A stretch of 64,000 bases of DNA from Stagnimonas sp965279705 (GTDB lineage: Bacteria > Pseudomonadota > Gammaproteobacteria > Nevskiales > Nevskiaceae): NCBI GenBank assembly GCA_965279705.1, contig OZ257257.1:434001-498000 (forward strand). The letters run 5' to 3'. The position numbers and the translations under genes are program-made. Shown here piece by piece: positions 41,464-49,718 of the stretch (positions are counted from its first letter, which is position 1; every line of letters starts with the position of its first letter). Below the pieces are notes generated by a model, which worked only from the letters and a program-made list of their open reading frames with translations, did not search any database and was not told the DNA's origin.

Positions 41464-42810
41464 ATGCATCTGCACATCCTCGGTATCTGCGGCACTTTCA
41501 TGGGCGGCATTGCCGCCATCGCGCGCGAGCAGGGCCACAAGGTGACCGGCAGCGATGCCAACGCCTGGCCGCCGATGTCGACCCAGCTCGAAGCGCTCGG
41601 TATCGGCCTGATGCAGGGCTACCTGCCCGAACACCTGCAGCCGGCGCCGGATGTGGTGGTGGTTGGCAACGTGGTGACCCGCGGCAATGCGGCGATGGAG
41701 TACGTGCTCAATCAGGGCCTGCCCTATGTGAGCGGCCCGCAATGGCTGGCGGAGAACGTGCTGCGCGACCGCCATGTGCTGGCGGTTGCCGGCACGCATG
41801 GCAAGACCACAACCACTTCGCTGCTGGCTTGGATACTCGAAGAAGCGGGGCTCAAGCCGGGGTTCCTGATCGGTGGCGTGGCCGGCAATTTCGGCATCTC
41901 GGCGCGACTCGGCGACTCGAAATATTTCGTGATCGAGGCCGACGAATACGACACGGCGTTCTTCGACAAGCGCAGCAAGTTCGTGCACTACCGGCCCCGC
42001 ACGGCGGTGCTCAACAACCTGGAATACGACCACGCCGACATCTTCCCCGACCTCGCCGCCATCGAGCGGCAGTTTCACCATCTGATCCGCACCGTGCCGG
42101 GTGAGGGCCAGCTGGTGGTGAACGGTGGCGATGCCAATCTGGCGCGCGTACTGGGCATGGGCTGCTGGAGCGGCATCGAATACTTCGACCAATCCGATGG
42201 CTGGCAGGCCGGCGCACCCGATATGAACGGTGCTTTTGAAGTGCTGCATAAAGGGGCATCGCAGGGCCGTGCGCAGCTCTCGCTGGCAGGGACTCACAAC
42301 CGCAGCAATGCGCTGGCTGCCATTGCCGCGGCGCACCACGTCGGTGTGCCGGCTGCGACCGCGATTGCGGCGCTCAGCTCGTTCAGCGGTATCCGTCGTC
42401 GGCTGGAGCTGCGCGGCACGGTGCGCGACGTGGCGGTCTACGACGACTTCGCCCATCACCCCACCGCCATCGCCGTGACCGTGCAGGCACTGCGGGAGAA
42501 GGGCGCGGGCCGCATCCTCGCCGTGCTGGAGCCGCGTTCTAACACCATGCGGCTCGGCAGTCACAAGAACGAGTTGGCGCATTCGCTGGAGGGCGCGGAC
42601 CTGTGTTTCGTCTACGCGCCAACCAGCCTCAAGTGGGATGCCGCGGCAGTCCTTGCCCCGGTCGGCGCGCGACTGCGACTGCACACCGAGATGGATGCGC
42701 TGATCGCCGCCATCGTCGCCCAAGCAAAGCCCGGCGACCGCGTGCTGGTGATGAGCAACGGCGACTTCGGCGGCATTCATGGCCGCTTGCTGGTGGCGCT
42801 TTCAGCTTGA
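41464..42810 (+). CDS. mpl: UDP-N-acetylmuramate:L-alanyl-gamma-D-glutamyl-meso-diaminopimelate ligase
   Basis: The 448-residue Mur ligase has the ATP-binding GTHGKTTTTSLLAWILEEAG (about residues 112-131), FVIEADEYDTAFFDKRSKF and the LSSFSGIRRRLELRG region of Mpl. It attaches recovered tripeptide to UDP-MurNAc in peptidoglycan recycling, a step that uses the products imported by AmpG (14.5 kb). The start directly follows the upstream membrane gene. Confidence 0.96.
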   Translation: MHLHILGICGTFMGGIAAIAREQGHKVTGSDANAWPPMSTQLEALGIGLMQGYLPEHLQPAPDVVVVGNVVTRGNAAMEYVLNQGLPYVSGPQWLAENVLRDRHVLAVAGTHGKTTTTSLLAWILEEAGLKPGFLIGGVAGNFGISARLGDSKYFVIEADEYDTAFFDKRSKFVHYRPRTAVLNNLEYDHADIFPDLAAIERQFHHLIRTVPGEGQLVVNGGDANLARVLGMGCWSGIEYFDQSDGWQAGAPDMNGAFEVLHKGASQGRAQLSLAGTHNRSNALAAIAAAHHVGVPAATAIAALSSFSGIRRRLELRGTVRDVAVYDDFAHHPTAIAVTVQALREKGAGRILAVLEPRSNTMRLGSHKNELAHSLEGADLCFVYAPTSLKWDAAAVLAPVGARLRLHTEMDALIAAIVAQAKPGDRVLVMSNGDFGGIHGRLLVALSA

Positions 42811-42928
42811 CGTCATCGCGGTGCGCAATGGTGCGTTTTAGCTACAGCCCGCGCAGTTGCTGTTTCAAGGTTGGCGTCCTGCTTGCCTAAACTGCGATGC
42901 ACACATTCGCTCACTCCGGGGACTCACC

Positions 42929-43837
42929 ATGTCACTACGACACACCATATTTGCCTTATCTGCCCTCGCGGCCAGCGCCAGCCTGGTCGGCTGCCATAAC
43001 GATGAACTCACCATCGGCGGCGAGCCTACAGGCCCGGTGACCGTGGGCGACACGGTGGCGCTGTCGGCTTCCGGCAAGGTGCTCACCTTCAATCGCGCGG
43101 ATCTCACCAAACTGGTCAGCAGCCTCAGCATCAAGGGGCTGCCGAGCGGCGAGCGTTTCGTCGGCCTGGACGTGCGGCCGCAGGATAAGCTTATCTACGG
43201 CGTCACCAACCTCGCCAACATCTACACGCTCAATGACGCCACCGGCAACGTCACCTTCAAGTTCGCACTGAAGGCCGGTGCCGCCACCGCGGCCACCTGC
43301 AGCGGCGGTGCGCCGGGGCTTTACAGCGGGCTGAGCGGCACCGAGTTCGCACTCGACTTCAACCCGGTCGCCGATCGCCTGCGACTGGCGTCCGATACCC
43401 GTCAGGACCTGCGCATCAATGTCGCAGACGGCGCCGCAATCGTGGATTGCCCCATCACCTTCACCGGCGGCACCGGCACGCCCAGGCCCACGGGCGCTGC
43501 CTACACCAACAGCGCCACGGGTGCGACGACGACTGCGCTGTTCTACATCGACTCCGGCACCGACATGCTCTACGCCATCGATACCAGCGGCATGGATACC
43601 GGCACGGGCGCTGCCAACAACGCCAACAACGGCATCCTGCGCGCAATCGGCCCCTTGGGCGTGAATGTCGGCGACATCAGTGGCTTCGATATCGAGGCGG
43701 CCACCGGCACCGGCTATGCCGTGTTCACGGTCGGCGGCACCACGGGCCTCTACACCATCAATACCGCCACTGGCGCTGCCACCCTTCGCGTCACTTTTGC
43801 GGCTGGTGAAGTCTTGCGCGGGGTGACACTCAAGTAA
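42929..43837 (+). CDS. DUF4394-domain lipoprotein
   Basis: The 302-residue protein has a lipoprotein signal with lipobox LVGC (Cys22) and a DUF4394-type body with repeated beta-blade strands (GERFVGLDVRPQDKLIYGVT, then GLYSGL...FNPVADRLRLASDT). DUF4394 is a beta-propeller-like domain of unknown function. The Asp after the lipobox position is absent, so it would be outer-membrane directed. It is followed by a clear terminator, so it is probably a single-gene unit. Confidence 0.82.
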   Translation: MSLRHTIFALSALAASASLVGCHNDELTIGGEPTGPVTVGDTVALSASGKVLTFNRADLTKLVSSLSIKGLPSGERFVGLDVRPQDKLIYGVTNLANIYTLNDATGNVTFKFALKAGAATAATCSGGAPGLYSGLSGTEFALDFNPVADRLRLASDTRQDLRINVADGAAIVDCPITFTGGTGTPRPTGAAYTNSATGATTTALFYIDSGTDMLYAIDTSGMDTGTGAANNANNGILRAIGPLGVNVGDISGFDIEAATGTGYAVFTVGGTTGLYTINTATGAATLRVTFAAGEVLRGVTLK

Positions 43838-43868
43838 CGAGGCGCGCGTTCTTGTTTGCCGCAAACCG

Positions 43869-43895
43869 AGCCGGGCAGATGCCCGGCTTTTTTTT
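43869..43895 (+). terminator. Rho-independent terminator of the DUF4394 gene
   Basis: Stem GCCGGGC (43870-43876) pairs with GCCCGGC (43881-43887) around AGAT and is followed by 8 T residues. It lies 32 bases after the stop and before pmbA, which therefore needs its own promoter. Confidence 0.92.
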
Positions 43896-43942
43896 GGGCC
43901 ATCCGGCATCATCGCGGCCTTCATCTCTCTGGATTCACCTGC

Positions 43943-45286
43943 ATGTCCCAGCTGCCTGACCCCGCCGTGCTCGAAACCTGCGCCGCCCGTGCGCTCGAAG
44001 CCGCCAAGCGCGCCGGTGCCACGCAGGCCGAGACCAATGTCTCTACCAGCCGCGCGCTGACGGTGAATGTGCGTAAGGGCGAGGTGGAGTCGGTGGAGTT
44101 CCAGAAAGACCGCGACCTCTCCATCACGGTCTACTTCGGGCATCGCATGGGCAGCGCCAGCACGGCGGATCTGTCTGATGCCGGTATCGCCGCCACCGTG
44201 GCTGCGGCCTGCGACATCGCGCGCGCAGCAGGCGAGGATGTCTGCCTGGGCTTGGCCGATGCTTCGCGCATGACCCAAACACCCGCGGGTGGATTCGCCG
44301 ATCTCTCGCTGGTACACCCCTGGCTGCTCACGCCCGACATGGCGGCGGACCTCGCCTGTGCGGCCGAAGCCGCTGCGTTCGCCGCCGACCCGCGCGTGAC
44401 GCAAAGCGAAGGCGCGGGCGCCGATACCCGCGAGGGCCTGAGCGTCTACGCCAACACCCACGGCTTCGTCGGCCATCGCCGTAGCACTGATCACTCGCTG
44501 AGCTGCGCGGTCATCGCCAAGGCGGGCGACAAGATGCAGAACGGCCACTACTACACCAGTTCGCGCGACCCCAGCGCGCTACTCACACCGGCCTTCATCG
44601 GTCGCGAAGCGGGCCTGCGCGCGGCGGCAAGGCTGGGCGCGCGGTCACTGCCTACGCGCACGGCGCCAGTGCTGTTCACGCCCGAAGTCGCACGTGGGCT
44701 GATCAGCCATTTTCTCTCTGGTATCAGCGGCGGCGCGCTGTACCGCAAGGCCAGCTTCCTGCTCGACAAGGTCGGCACGTCGGTGTTCGCATCGCATCTC
44801 AATATCCATCAGCGCCCGCATCTGAAAGGGGCTGCGGCATCGGCCTGGTTCGATGGTGAAGGTGTGGCCGTGCAAGACCGCACCTTGATCGACGGCGGCA
44901 TGCTCACCGGCTATCTGCTCGGCAGCTATGCGGCGCGGCGGTTGGGGCTGGAGAGCACCGGCAATGCGGGTGGCGCGTTCAACATCGTGGTCGAGCCCGG
45001 CGCGCACGATCACGCCGCCCTGCGTCAACAGATGGGCACGGGGCTCTTGGTCACCAGCCTCATGGGGCAGGGCGTGAATATGGTCACCGGCGATTACTCG
45101 CGCGGTGCAGAAGGCTTCTGGATCGAGAACGGCGAAATCGTGCACCCGGTGGAGGAAGTCACCATCGCCGGCAATCTGGCGCAGATATTCCGTTCGCTGG
45201 TGGCGGTGGGCAGCGATGTCGACACCCGCGGCATGGTGCGCTGCGGCAGCCTGCTGCTGGCACCGATGACAGTAGCCGGCAGCTAA
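43943..45286 (+). CDS. pmbA: PmbA/TldE, partner of TldD protease
   Basis: The 447-residue protein belongs to the TldE/PmbA family: NVSTSRALTVNVRKGEVESVEF near the N-terminus and GFWIENGEIVHPVEEVTIAGNL near the C-terminus. It lacks the HExxxH zinc motif, as expected for the non-catalytic subunit. It forms a heterodimer with TldD (25240-26688) and acts in peptide trimming and maturation. The start at 43943 was chosen because it matches the family. It converges with ptsI, with 3 bases between the stops. Confidence 0.95.
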   Translation: MSQLPDPAVLETCAARALEAAKRAGATQAETNVSTSRALTVNVRKGEVESVEFQKDRDLSITVYFGHRMGSASTADLSDAGIAATVAAACDIARAAGEDVCLGLADASRMTQTPAGGFADLSLVHPWLLTPDMAADLACAAEAAAFAADPRVTQSEGAGADTREGLSVYANTHGFVGHRRSTDHSLSCAVIAKAGDKMQNGHYYTSSRDPSALLTPAFIGREAGLRAAARLGARSLPTRTAPVLFTPEVARGLISHFLSGISGGALYRKASFLLDKVGTSVFASHLNIHQRPHLKGAAASAWFDGEGVAVQDRTLIDGGMLTGYLLGSYAARRLGLESTGNAGGAFNIVVEPGAHDHAALRQQMGTGLLVTSLMGQGVNMVTGDYSRGAEGFWIENGEIVHPVEEVTIAGNLAQIFRSLVAVGSDVDTRGMVRCGSLLLAPMTVAGS

Positions 45287-45289
45287 GCC

Positions 45290-47029
45290 TCAGAGCGCTG
45301 CGATCAGCGCCTGCTGCTCTTCGATATCAGCAGACGCGAGCAGGCGCAGCACCTGTGCCTGCAAGCTCTTCACATCGGCATCGAGCACAGCGCGCTTGAT
45401 CTCGAGCACGTTGGCGGGGTGCATCGAAAACTCGGTGAGGCCCAAACCTAGCAACAGGCGCGTGTAGCGCACATCGCCTGCCATTTCACCGCACATCGTC
45501 ACCGGGATTCCCGCGCGCACACCGGCTTCGATGGTGCGTTGGATCAGTTGCAGCACGGCCGGGTGCAGCGGGTCGTAGAGATAATTCACCTCGTCGTCGA
45601 CGCGGTCGATGGCGAGGGTGTACTGGATAAGATCGTTGGTGCCGATCGAGAAAAACTGGCACTCGCGCGCGAGCATCGGTGAGGCGAGGGCTGCCGCAGG
45701 CACCTCGATCATTGCGCCCACCGGCACGTCGGGTGCCAACTTGTAGCCCTCGCGTTCCAGCTCGATGCGGGTCGCGGCCATGAAGGCGTGCGCCTGCCGA
45801 TATTCGGCGACGCTGGAGATCATCGGCAGCATGATTTTCATCTCGCCGAAGCGACTCGCGCGCAGCAGCGCACGCACCTGGGTGCGGAACAGCTCCGGTT
45901 CGCGCAGGCAGAGACGGATCGCACGCAAGCCGAGCGCCGGATTGTTGGGCGTGGGGCCGATGCGCGCGCCGCTATCCACCTGCTTGTCGGCACCGAGATC
46001 GAGTGTGCGGATGGTGAGCGGGCCTTTCACCGCGCTGACCACTTTCGCGTAGGCCTCGAACTGCTCCTCCTCACCCGGCAAGTCCTTGCGGTTCATGTAG
46101 AGGAACTCGGTGCGGTACAAGCCCACGCCCTCCGCCCCCAGCTCGGCAGCGTGCACCGCATCGTCGGGGGATTCGATGTTGGCCAAGAGGCGAATCTTCA
46201 CGCCGTCTTTCGAGATCGCCGGCTTGTCGCGCAGCAGTTGCAGCGTGGCGCGGTCCTGCGCGAGCTTGGCCTGCTTGGTTTTGAAGAAGGCCAGCGCCTG
46301 CGCATCGGGAGCCGCCAACGCATGGCCCTGCTCGCCGTCGACGATCACTGTTTCGCCGTCGCGCAGCCACTTGCGCGCATCGCGCAGGCCGACGATGGCG
46401 GGGATGCCGAGGCTGCGCGCGAGAATCGCGGTGTGGCTCAGCGGGCCGCCGAATTCGGTGATGAAGGCGACCACTTTCTGCTGGCTGAGCAGAATGATGT
46501 CGGCGGGCGTGATGTCGTCGCTGACGATCACCGTCGGCTCGGCGATGTCGAACTTCGGCGCGCCTTCGAGTGCAGCGGTCGGTTGCGCCTGCTTCATCAG
46601 CACGCGCTGGATGCGGTCCACCACATGGCCGACGTCGTCCTTGCGCGTGCGAAGGTACGGGTCGTCCATCTGGTCGAAGATCGCGACCATCGCGTCGCGG
46701 GTTTTCTTCAATGCGGCTTCGGCATTGAGCTGCGCGCTGCGGATATAGCCGATGGTGGTATCGACGATGGAGCGGTCGTCCATCATCAACAGATGCGTGT
46801 CGATGAAGGCCGCGATATCACCGGGTGTGCCGGGCGGAATCTGCTCGCGCACTGCGCGCAGCTCATCGCGCGCGCGCCGCTGGGCGCCGTAGAAGCGCGT
46901 GATCTCGTGTTCGATATCGCCGACTTGCAGCGTGCGTTCGGGGATTTCGAGATCGGTGCCGTGCAGCCGCTGCGCGCGGCCGATGGCCACACCGCGCGAG
47001 ACGCCGATGCCGTTGAGCCAGAGGCTCAC
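45290..47029 (-). CDS. ptsI: PTS Enzyme I
   Basis: The 579-residue protein has an HPr-binding N-terminal domain, the active-site histidine in GGPLSHTAILARS, and the PEP-binding C-terminal domain with MNRKDLPGEEEQ, CGEMAGD and GIGLTEFSMHP-type residues (here GLGLTEFSMHP). It takes phosphate from PEP and passes it to HPr. The start is a GTG at 47029 because GGGAGG lies 5-6 bases upstream. A GTG six codons earlier (47047) lacks this. It is the last gene of the leftward kdsD-to-ptsI block. Confidence 0.95.
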   Translation of the reverse strand: MSLWLNGIGVSRGVAIGRAQRLHGTDLEIPERTLQVGDIEHEITRFYGAQRRARDELRAVREQIPPGTPGDIAAFIDTHLLMMDDRSIVDTTIGYIRSAQLNAEAALKKTRDAMVAIFDQMDDPYLRTRKDDVGHVVDRIQRVLMKQAQPTAALEGAPKFDIAEPTVIVSDDITPADIILLSQQKVVAFITEFGGPLSHTAILARSLGIPAIVGLRDARKWLRDGETVIVDGEQGHALAAPDAQALAFFKTKQAKLAQDRATLQLLRDKPAISKDGVKIRLLANIESPDDAVHAAELGAEGVGLYRTEFLYMNRKDLPGEEEQFEAYAKVVSAVKGPLTIRTLDLGADKQVDSGARIGPTPNNPALGLRAIRLCLREPELFRTQVRALLRASRFGEMKIMLPMISSVAEYRQAHAFMAATRIELEREGYKLAPDVPVGAMIEVPAAALASPMLARECQFFSIGTNDLIQYTLAIDRVDDEVNYLYDPLHPAVLQLIQRTIEAGVRAGIPVTMCGEMAGDVRYTRLLLGLGLTEFSMHPANVLEIKRAVLDADVKSLQAQVLRLLASADIEEQQALIAAL

Positions 47030-47056
47030 AAAGACCTCCCGGGCCACAGACTCATT

Positions 47057-47803
47057 TCAGGCTTCCTCGCCGAACTTGTCGGCGACCAGTGCCGCCAGCT
47101 CTTCGATCGCCTGCTCGGCATCCTCGCCTTCGGCGATCAATGTCACCTGACTGCCCAGACCAGCGGCGAGCATGATGATGTTGAGGATGGACTTCGCAGA
47201 GACCTCGCGGCCGTCCTTCTTGAGCCGTACATCGGCGGTGAACTTGTTGGCGAGCGTCACCAGCTTGGCCGAGGCGCGGGCGTGTAGGCCGAGCTTGTTG
47301 GTGATGTCTACCGTGCGTTCGGCACGGAGGATGTCGACGGTGCGTTCCACCGTCTTGCCGGCAGCAGCACTCATGGTCGTTGCGGTTGTAGGTGTGAGAT
47401 TGGTGCTGCCCTGCTGCGGGCAACGAACGACGCCCTGCTGACCGCCTTCGACCGCCGCCTGCGCGAGCGCGTCGAGTGAAAGCGTGGCGCTGTTGAACAC
47501 GCGCATCAGCATTGGCAGATTGAGGCCGGCGACGGCGGCGGTGTTGGCGCGCGCGATAGTGAGCTTGTGGGCGACATTGCTGGGCGTGGAGCCGTAGGCG
47601 TCGGTGAGCAGCAGCACGCCGTCGCCGCTGTCGAGGTTTTCCAACATGCGTGTGCCCTGCAGCATCGGGCCTTCGTGCGATTGCACCAGCCGCACTTCGA
47701 GCACGTCGGCTTTCAGCGACAGCTCACCGAGCATGTCGCGCAGTGTGTCGAGCAGGAAGTGCCCGAGCTTGCCGTGGGTGACCAGCAGCAGACCGCAGCT
47801 CAT
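47057..47803 (-). CDS. Fused PTS EIIA (mannose family) and HPr
   Basis: One 248-codon reading frame holds two PTS proteins. Residues 1-125 are an EIIA(Man)-type domain with phosphorylated His10 in LLVTHGKLGH. A Thr-rich linker (about 126-150) follows. Residues about 153-248 are HPr, with phosphorylated His174 in GLHARAS and a Ser205 in KSILNIIML at the place of HPr Ser46. A tandem ERTVDI occurs at 153-158 and 162-167 at the start of HPr. No stop or ribosome site separates the parts, although an internal ATG (M144 at 47374) exists without a Shine-Dalgarno. In related loci the two are separate genes. It receives phosphate from PtsI and should regulate rather than transport. Confidence 0.88.
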   Translation of the reverse strand: MSCGLLLVTHGKLGHFLLDTLRDMLGELSLKADVLEVRLVQSHEGPMLQGTRMLENLDSGDGVLLLTDAYGSTPSNVAHKLTIARANTAAVAGLNLPMLMRVFNSATLSLDALAQAAVEGGQQGVVRCPQQGSTNLTPTTATTMSAAAGKTVERTVDILRAERTVDITNKLGLHARASAKLVTLANKFTADVRLKKDGREVSAKSILNIIMLAAGLGSQVTLIAEGEDAEQAIEELAALVADKFGEEA

Positions 47804-48654
47804 GTCAGCTCTCTGTGTTTGATGACCACTTGTGCAAACCTCTTCTTGAAATGGGGGGCCAGCTGCTCGACCAGATACACGCTGCGGTGCTGGCCGCCGG
47901 TACAGCCGATGGCAATGGTGACGTAGGCGCGATCCTGTGCCTCGTAGGTGGGCAGCCAGCGGTCCAGGAAGCGGGTGATGTCCTCCTGCATAGCCGTCAC
48001 TTCCGGCTGTGTCGACAGATACTCGGCGATGGCCGGATCCCGGCCGTTGAGCGGCCTGAGCTCAGGTACCCAATGCGGGTTGGGCAGGCAACGCACGTCG
48101 AACACATAGTCCGCGCCATCCGGCATGCCATTCTTGAAGCCGAACGACAGAAACAGCACCGAGAGCTTGCGCGTGCTGCCGGGCATGCGGCTGTCGATGG
48201 CACTGCGCAGCTCGTGCAGGTTGAGGCGCGTGGTGTCGAGCGTTACATCCGCCGCGTTGGCAATCGGCGCGAGCAGGGCGCGCTCAATGTTGATCGCTTC
48301 AATCAGCGAGGTCTGCTCGTCCGAAAGTGGATGCTTGCGGCGTGTCTCGCTGTAGCGCTTGAGGATGATCTCTTCGCTCGCGGTGAGAAACAGCACATCC
48401 ACATCCACGCCACGCGTGCGCAGCGATTCGAGATGATCGGGGAAGTACGCGATCTGCGTCGGCGATTCGCGCGCATCCACACCAATCGCCATGCGCGCGT
48501 AACGCGGCTCGTCGTTGATGAGCGCATGCGCGACCAGGGGCTCGACGAAATCGAGCGGAATGTTGTCGATGCAGTACCAGCCGAGGTCTTCGTACTGCCG
48601 AAGCGCAACCGTTTTGCCGGCCCCGGACAGGCCGCTGACGACGACGAGTTTCAT
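47800..48654 (-). CDS. rapZ: RapZ, RNase adapter and nucleotide-binding protein
   Basis: The 284-residue protein has the Walker A motif GLSGAGKT (residues 8-15), LFLTASEEIILKRY and the conserved C-terminal CTGGQHRSVYLVE. RapZ brings small RNA GlmZ to RNase E in enteric bacteria, controlling glucosamine-6-phosphate synthase. In others its role is less defined. It overlaps EIIA-HPr by 4 bases (ATGA). No hprK gene lies between it and ptsN. Confidence 0.95.
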   Translation of the reverse strand: MKLVVVSGLSGAGKTVALRQYEDLGWYCIDNIPLDFVEPLVAHALINDEPRYARMAIGVDARESPTQIAYFPDHLESLRTRGVDVDVLFLTASEEIILKRYSETRRKHPLSDEQTSLIEAINIERALLAPIANAADVTLDTTRLNLHELRSAIDSRMPGSTRKLSVLFLSFGFKNGMPDGADYVFDVRCLPNPHWVPELRPLNGRDPAIAEYLSTQPEVTAMQEDITRFLDRWLPTYEAQDRAYVTIAIGCTGGQHRSVYLVEQLAPHFKKRFAQVVIKHRELT

Positions 48655-48675
48655 GTCCGGGCTGCGCGCTGAGTA

Positions 48676-49127
48676 CTACGTTCGGCTGGTGATGAGCGCA
48701 AACAGCGCGGCGTCATCGGCGGCGGCGCGGGCCTGTTTGCAGAAGGCTTCATCGGAGAACAGTTCGGCGATGGCGGCTAGATGTTTCAAGTGGGTTTCGG
48801 TCGCCTGCTGCGGCACGACGAGACCGAACATGAGATCAACAGTATTGCCGTCATGCGCGTCGTAATCGACCGGGTGCTTGAGGCGGATCAGCGCGCCAAT
48901 CGAACCCTCGATGCCCGACATGCGACCGTGCGGGATAGCGACTCCATGCCCCAGGCCGGTGGAGCCGAGTTTTTCGCGGGCGGTGAGCGAGGTGAAGATC
49001 TCGCCCTCGGTGACAGTGCCGCTGCCTTTGGCGAGCAGTTTGCTCATTCTTCCAGCGCGCGCTTCTTGCTGGTGACGGTGGTGCCGGCAACGACACGATT
49101 GGCGCTGAGAATTTCGGTGAGTTTCAT
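48676..49127 (-). pseudogene. ptsN: ptsN (EIIA-Ntr), frame broken near codon 27
   Basis: The start ATG at 49127 gives MKLTEILSANRVVAGTTVTS and SKKRALEE, the normal N-terminus of EIIA-Ntr, but stops at TGA (49044-49046). The rest continues in another frame from an ATG at 49047 (ATGA overlap). That frame is open to 48676, beginning SKLLAKGSGTVTEG and containing the phosphorylated histidine in GHGVAIPHGR. A single inserted C after GAAGAA would restore family residues LSKLL. Thus either a base is missing (mutation or sequence error), or two peptides of 27 and 123 residues are coupled translationally. EIIA-Ntr acts in nitrogen-related PTS signalling. The catalytic half is intact. Confidence 0.85.
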
Positions 49128-49197
49128 TAGGGCTCGTCCAGATTGATTTTGTTATGGATAACCTGCGCATGATAGCGGCAGAGCTCTTGGCCGCCCA

Positions 49198-49225
49198 ACA
49201 AAAACGGGACGCCGCGGCGTCCCGT
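49198..49225 (-). terminator. Rho-independent terminator after hpf
   Basis: A 10-bp stem (49204-49213 with 49216-49225, arm ACGGGACGCC) is followed on the minus strand by a T run at 49199-49204. It lies between the hpf stop and the broken ptsN start, so rpoN-hpf transcripts end here and ptsN needs another promoter. Confidence 0.88.
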
Positions 49226-49244
49226 CTGTTGTCGCGCAATGGTC

Positions 49245-49580
49245 TTACATCGCGGCTTGTTGTGAGGTCTGGTGATGCACCACTTCCGAAGCATGGTGAT
49301 CGCGGCGTTTGTCCTTGTGCTTGCGCGCCTGCTGGTCGAGCTTGTCGACGAGCAGGTCGATGGCCGCATACAGGTCGGTGTGGATGCATTCCGCGTGCAG
49401 ATTGGCACCCGAGCAATGAACCGTCGCCTCCGCCTTCTGTCGATCTTTTTCCACCGTGAGAATGACTTGCCCGTTGAGCAGGTGGTCACAGTGGCGTTCG
49501 AGTCGTTTCATCTTTTCCTTGACGTAGGCCTTGATCGGCGGTGTCAGTTCGAGATGGTGGCCGGAGATGGTCAGGTTCAT
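49245..49580 (-). CDS. hpf: Ribosome hibernation-promoting factor
   Basis: The 111-residue protein begins MNLTISGHHLELTPPIKAYVKEKMKRLERH and contains the ATVHCSGANLHAE segment of the HPF/YfiA family. It is slightly longer than the 95-residue E. coli short form, with a Lys/His-rich tail. It binds the 30S subunit in stationary phase and makes 100S ribosomes. The start at 49580 has AAGGAG 9 bases upstream. It follows rpoN, a conserved pair. Confidence 0.93.
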   Translation of the reverse strand: MNLTISGHHLELTPPIKAYVKEKMKRLERHCDHLLNGQVILTVEKDRQKAEATVHCSGANLHAECIHTDLYAAIDLLVDKLDQQARKHKDKRRDHHASEVVHHQTSQQAAM

Positions 49581-49718
49581 CGAGTACTCCTTGCAATAAG
49601 GCTGCCCTATTGACCGGGGCGCCAGTCGGTATCGCTGCTGAAGCGATTCGTCAGCCGTCTTGTGACACTCATTTAGGACGGGCGGTTCACGGATCGCTTG
49701 CAAGAGGTGAGATTTAAC

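Noticed and set aside
45788..47287. A 499-codon plus-strand frame opposite ptsI
   Set aside because: It is antisense to ptsI and the HPr part. No start signals or recognised domain.
47057..47374. A separate ptsH starting at M144 of the EIIA-HPr frame
   Set aside because: The ATG at 47374 has no Shine-Dalgarno sequence and the frame is continuous with EIIA, so a fusion is the simpler reading. An internal start cannot be excluded.
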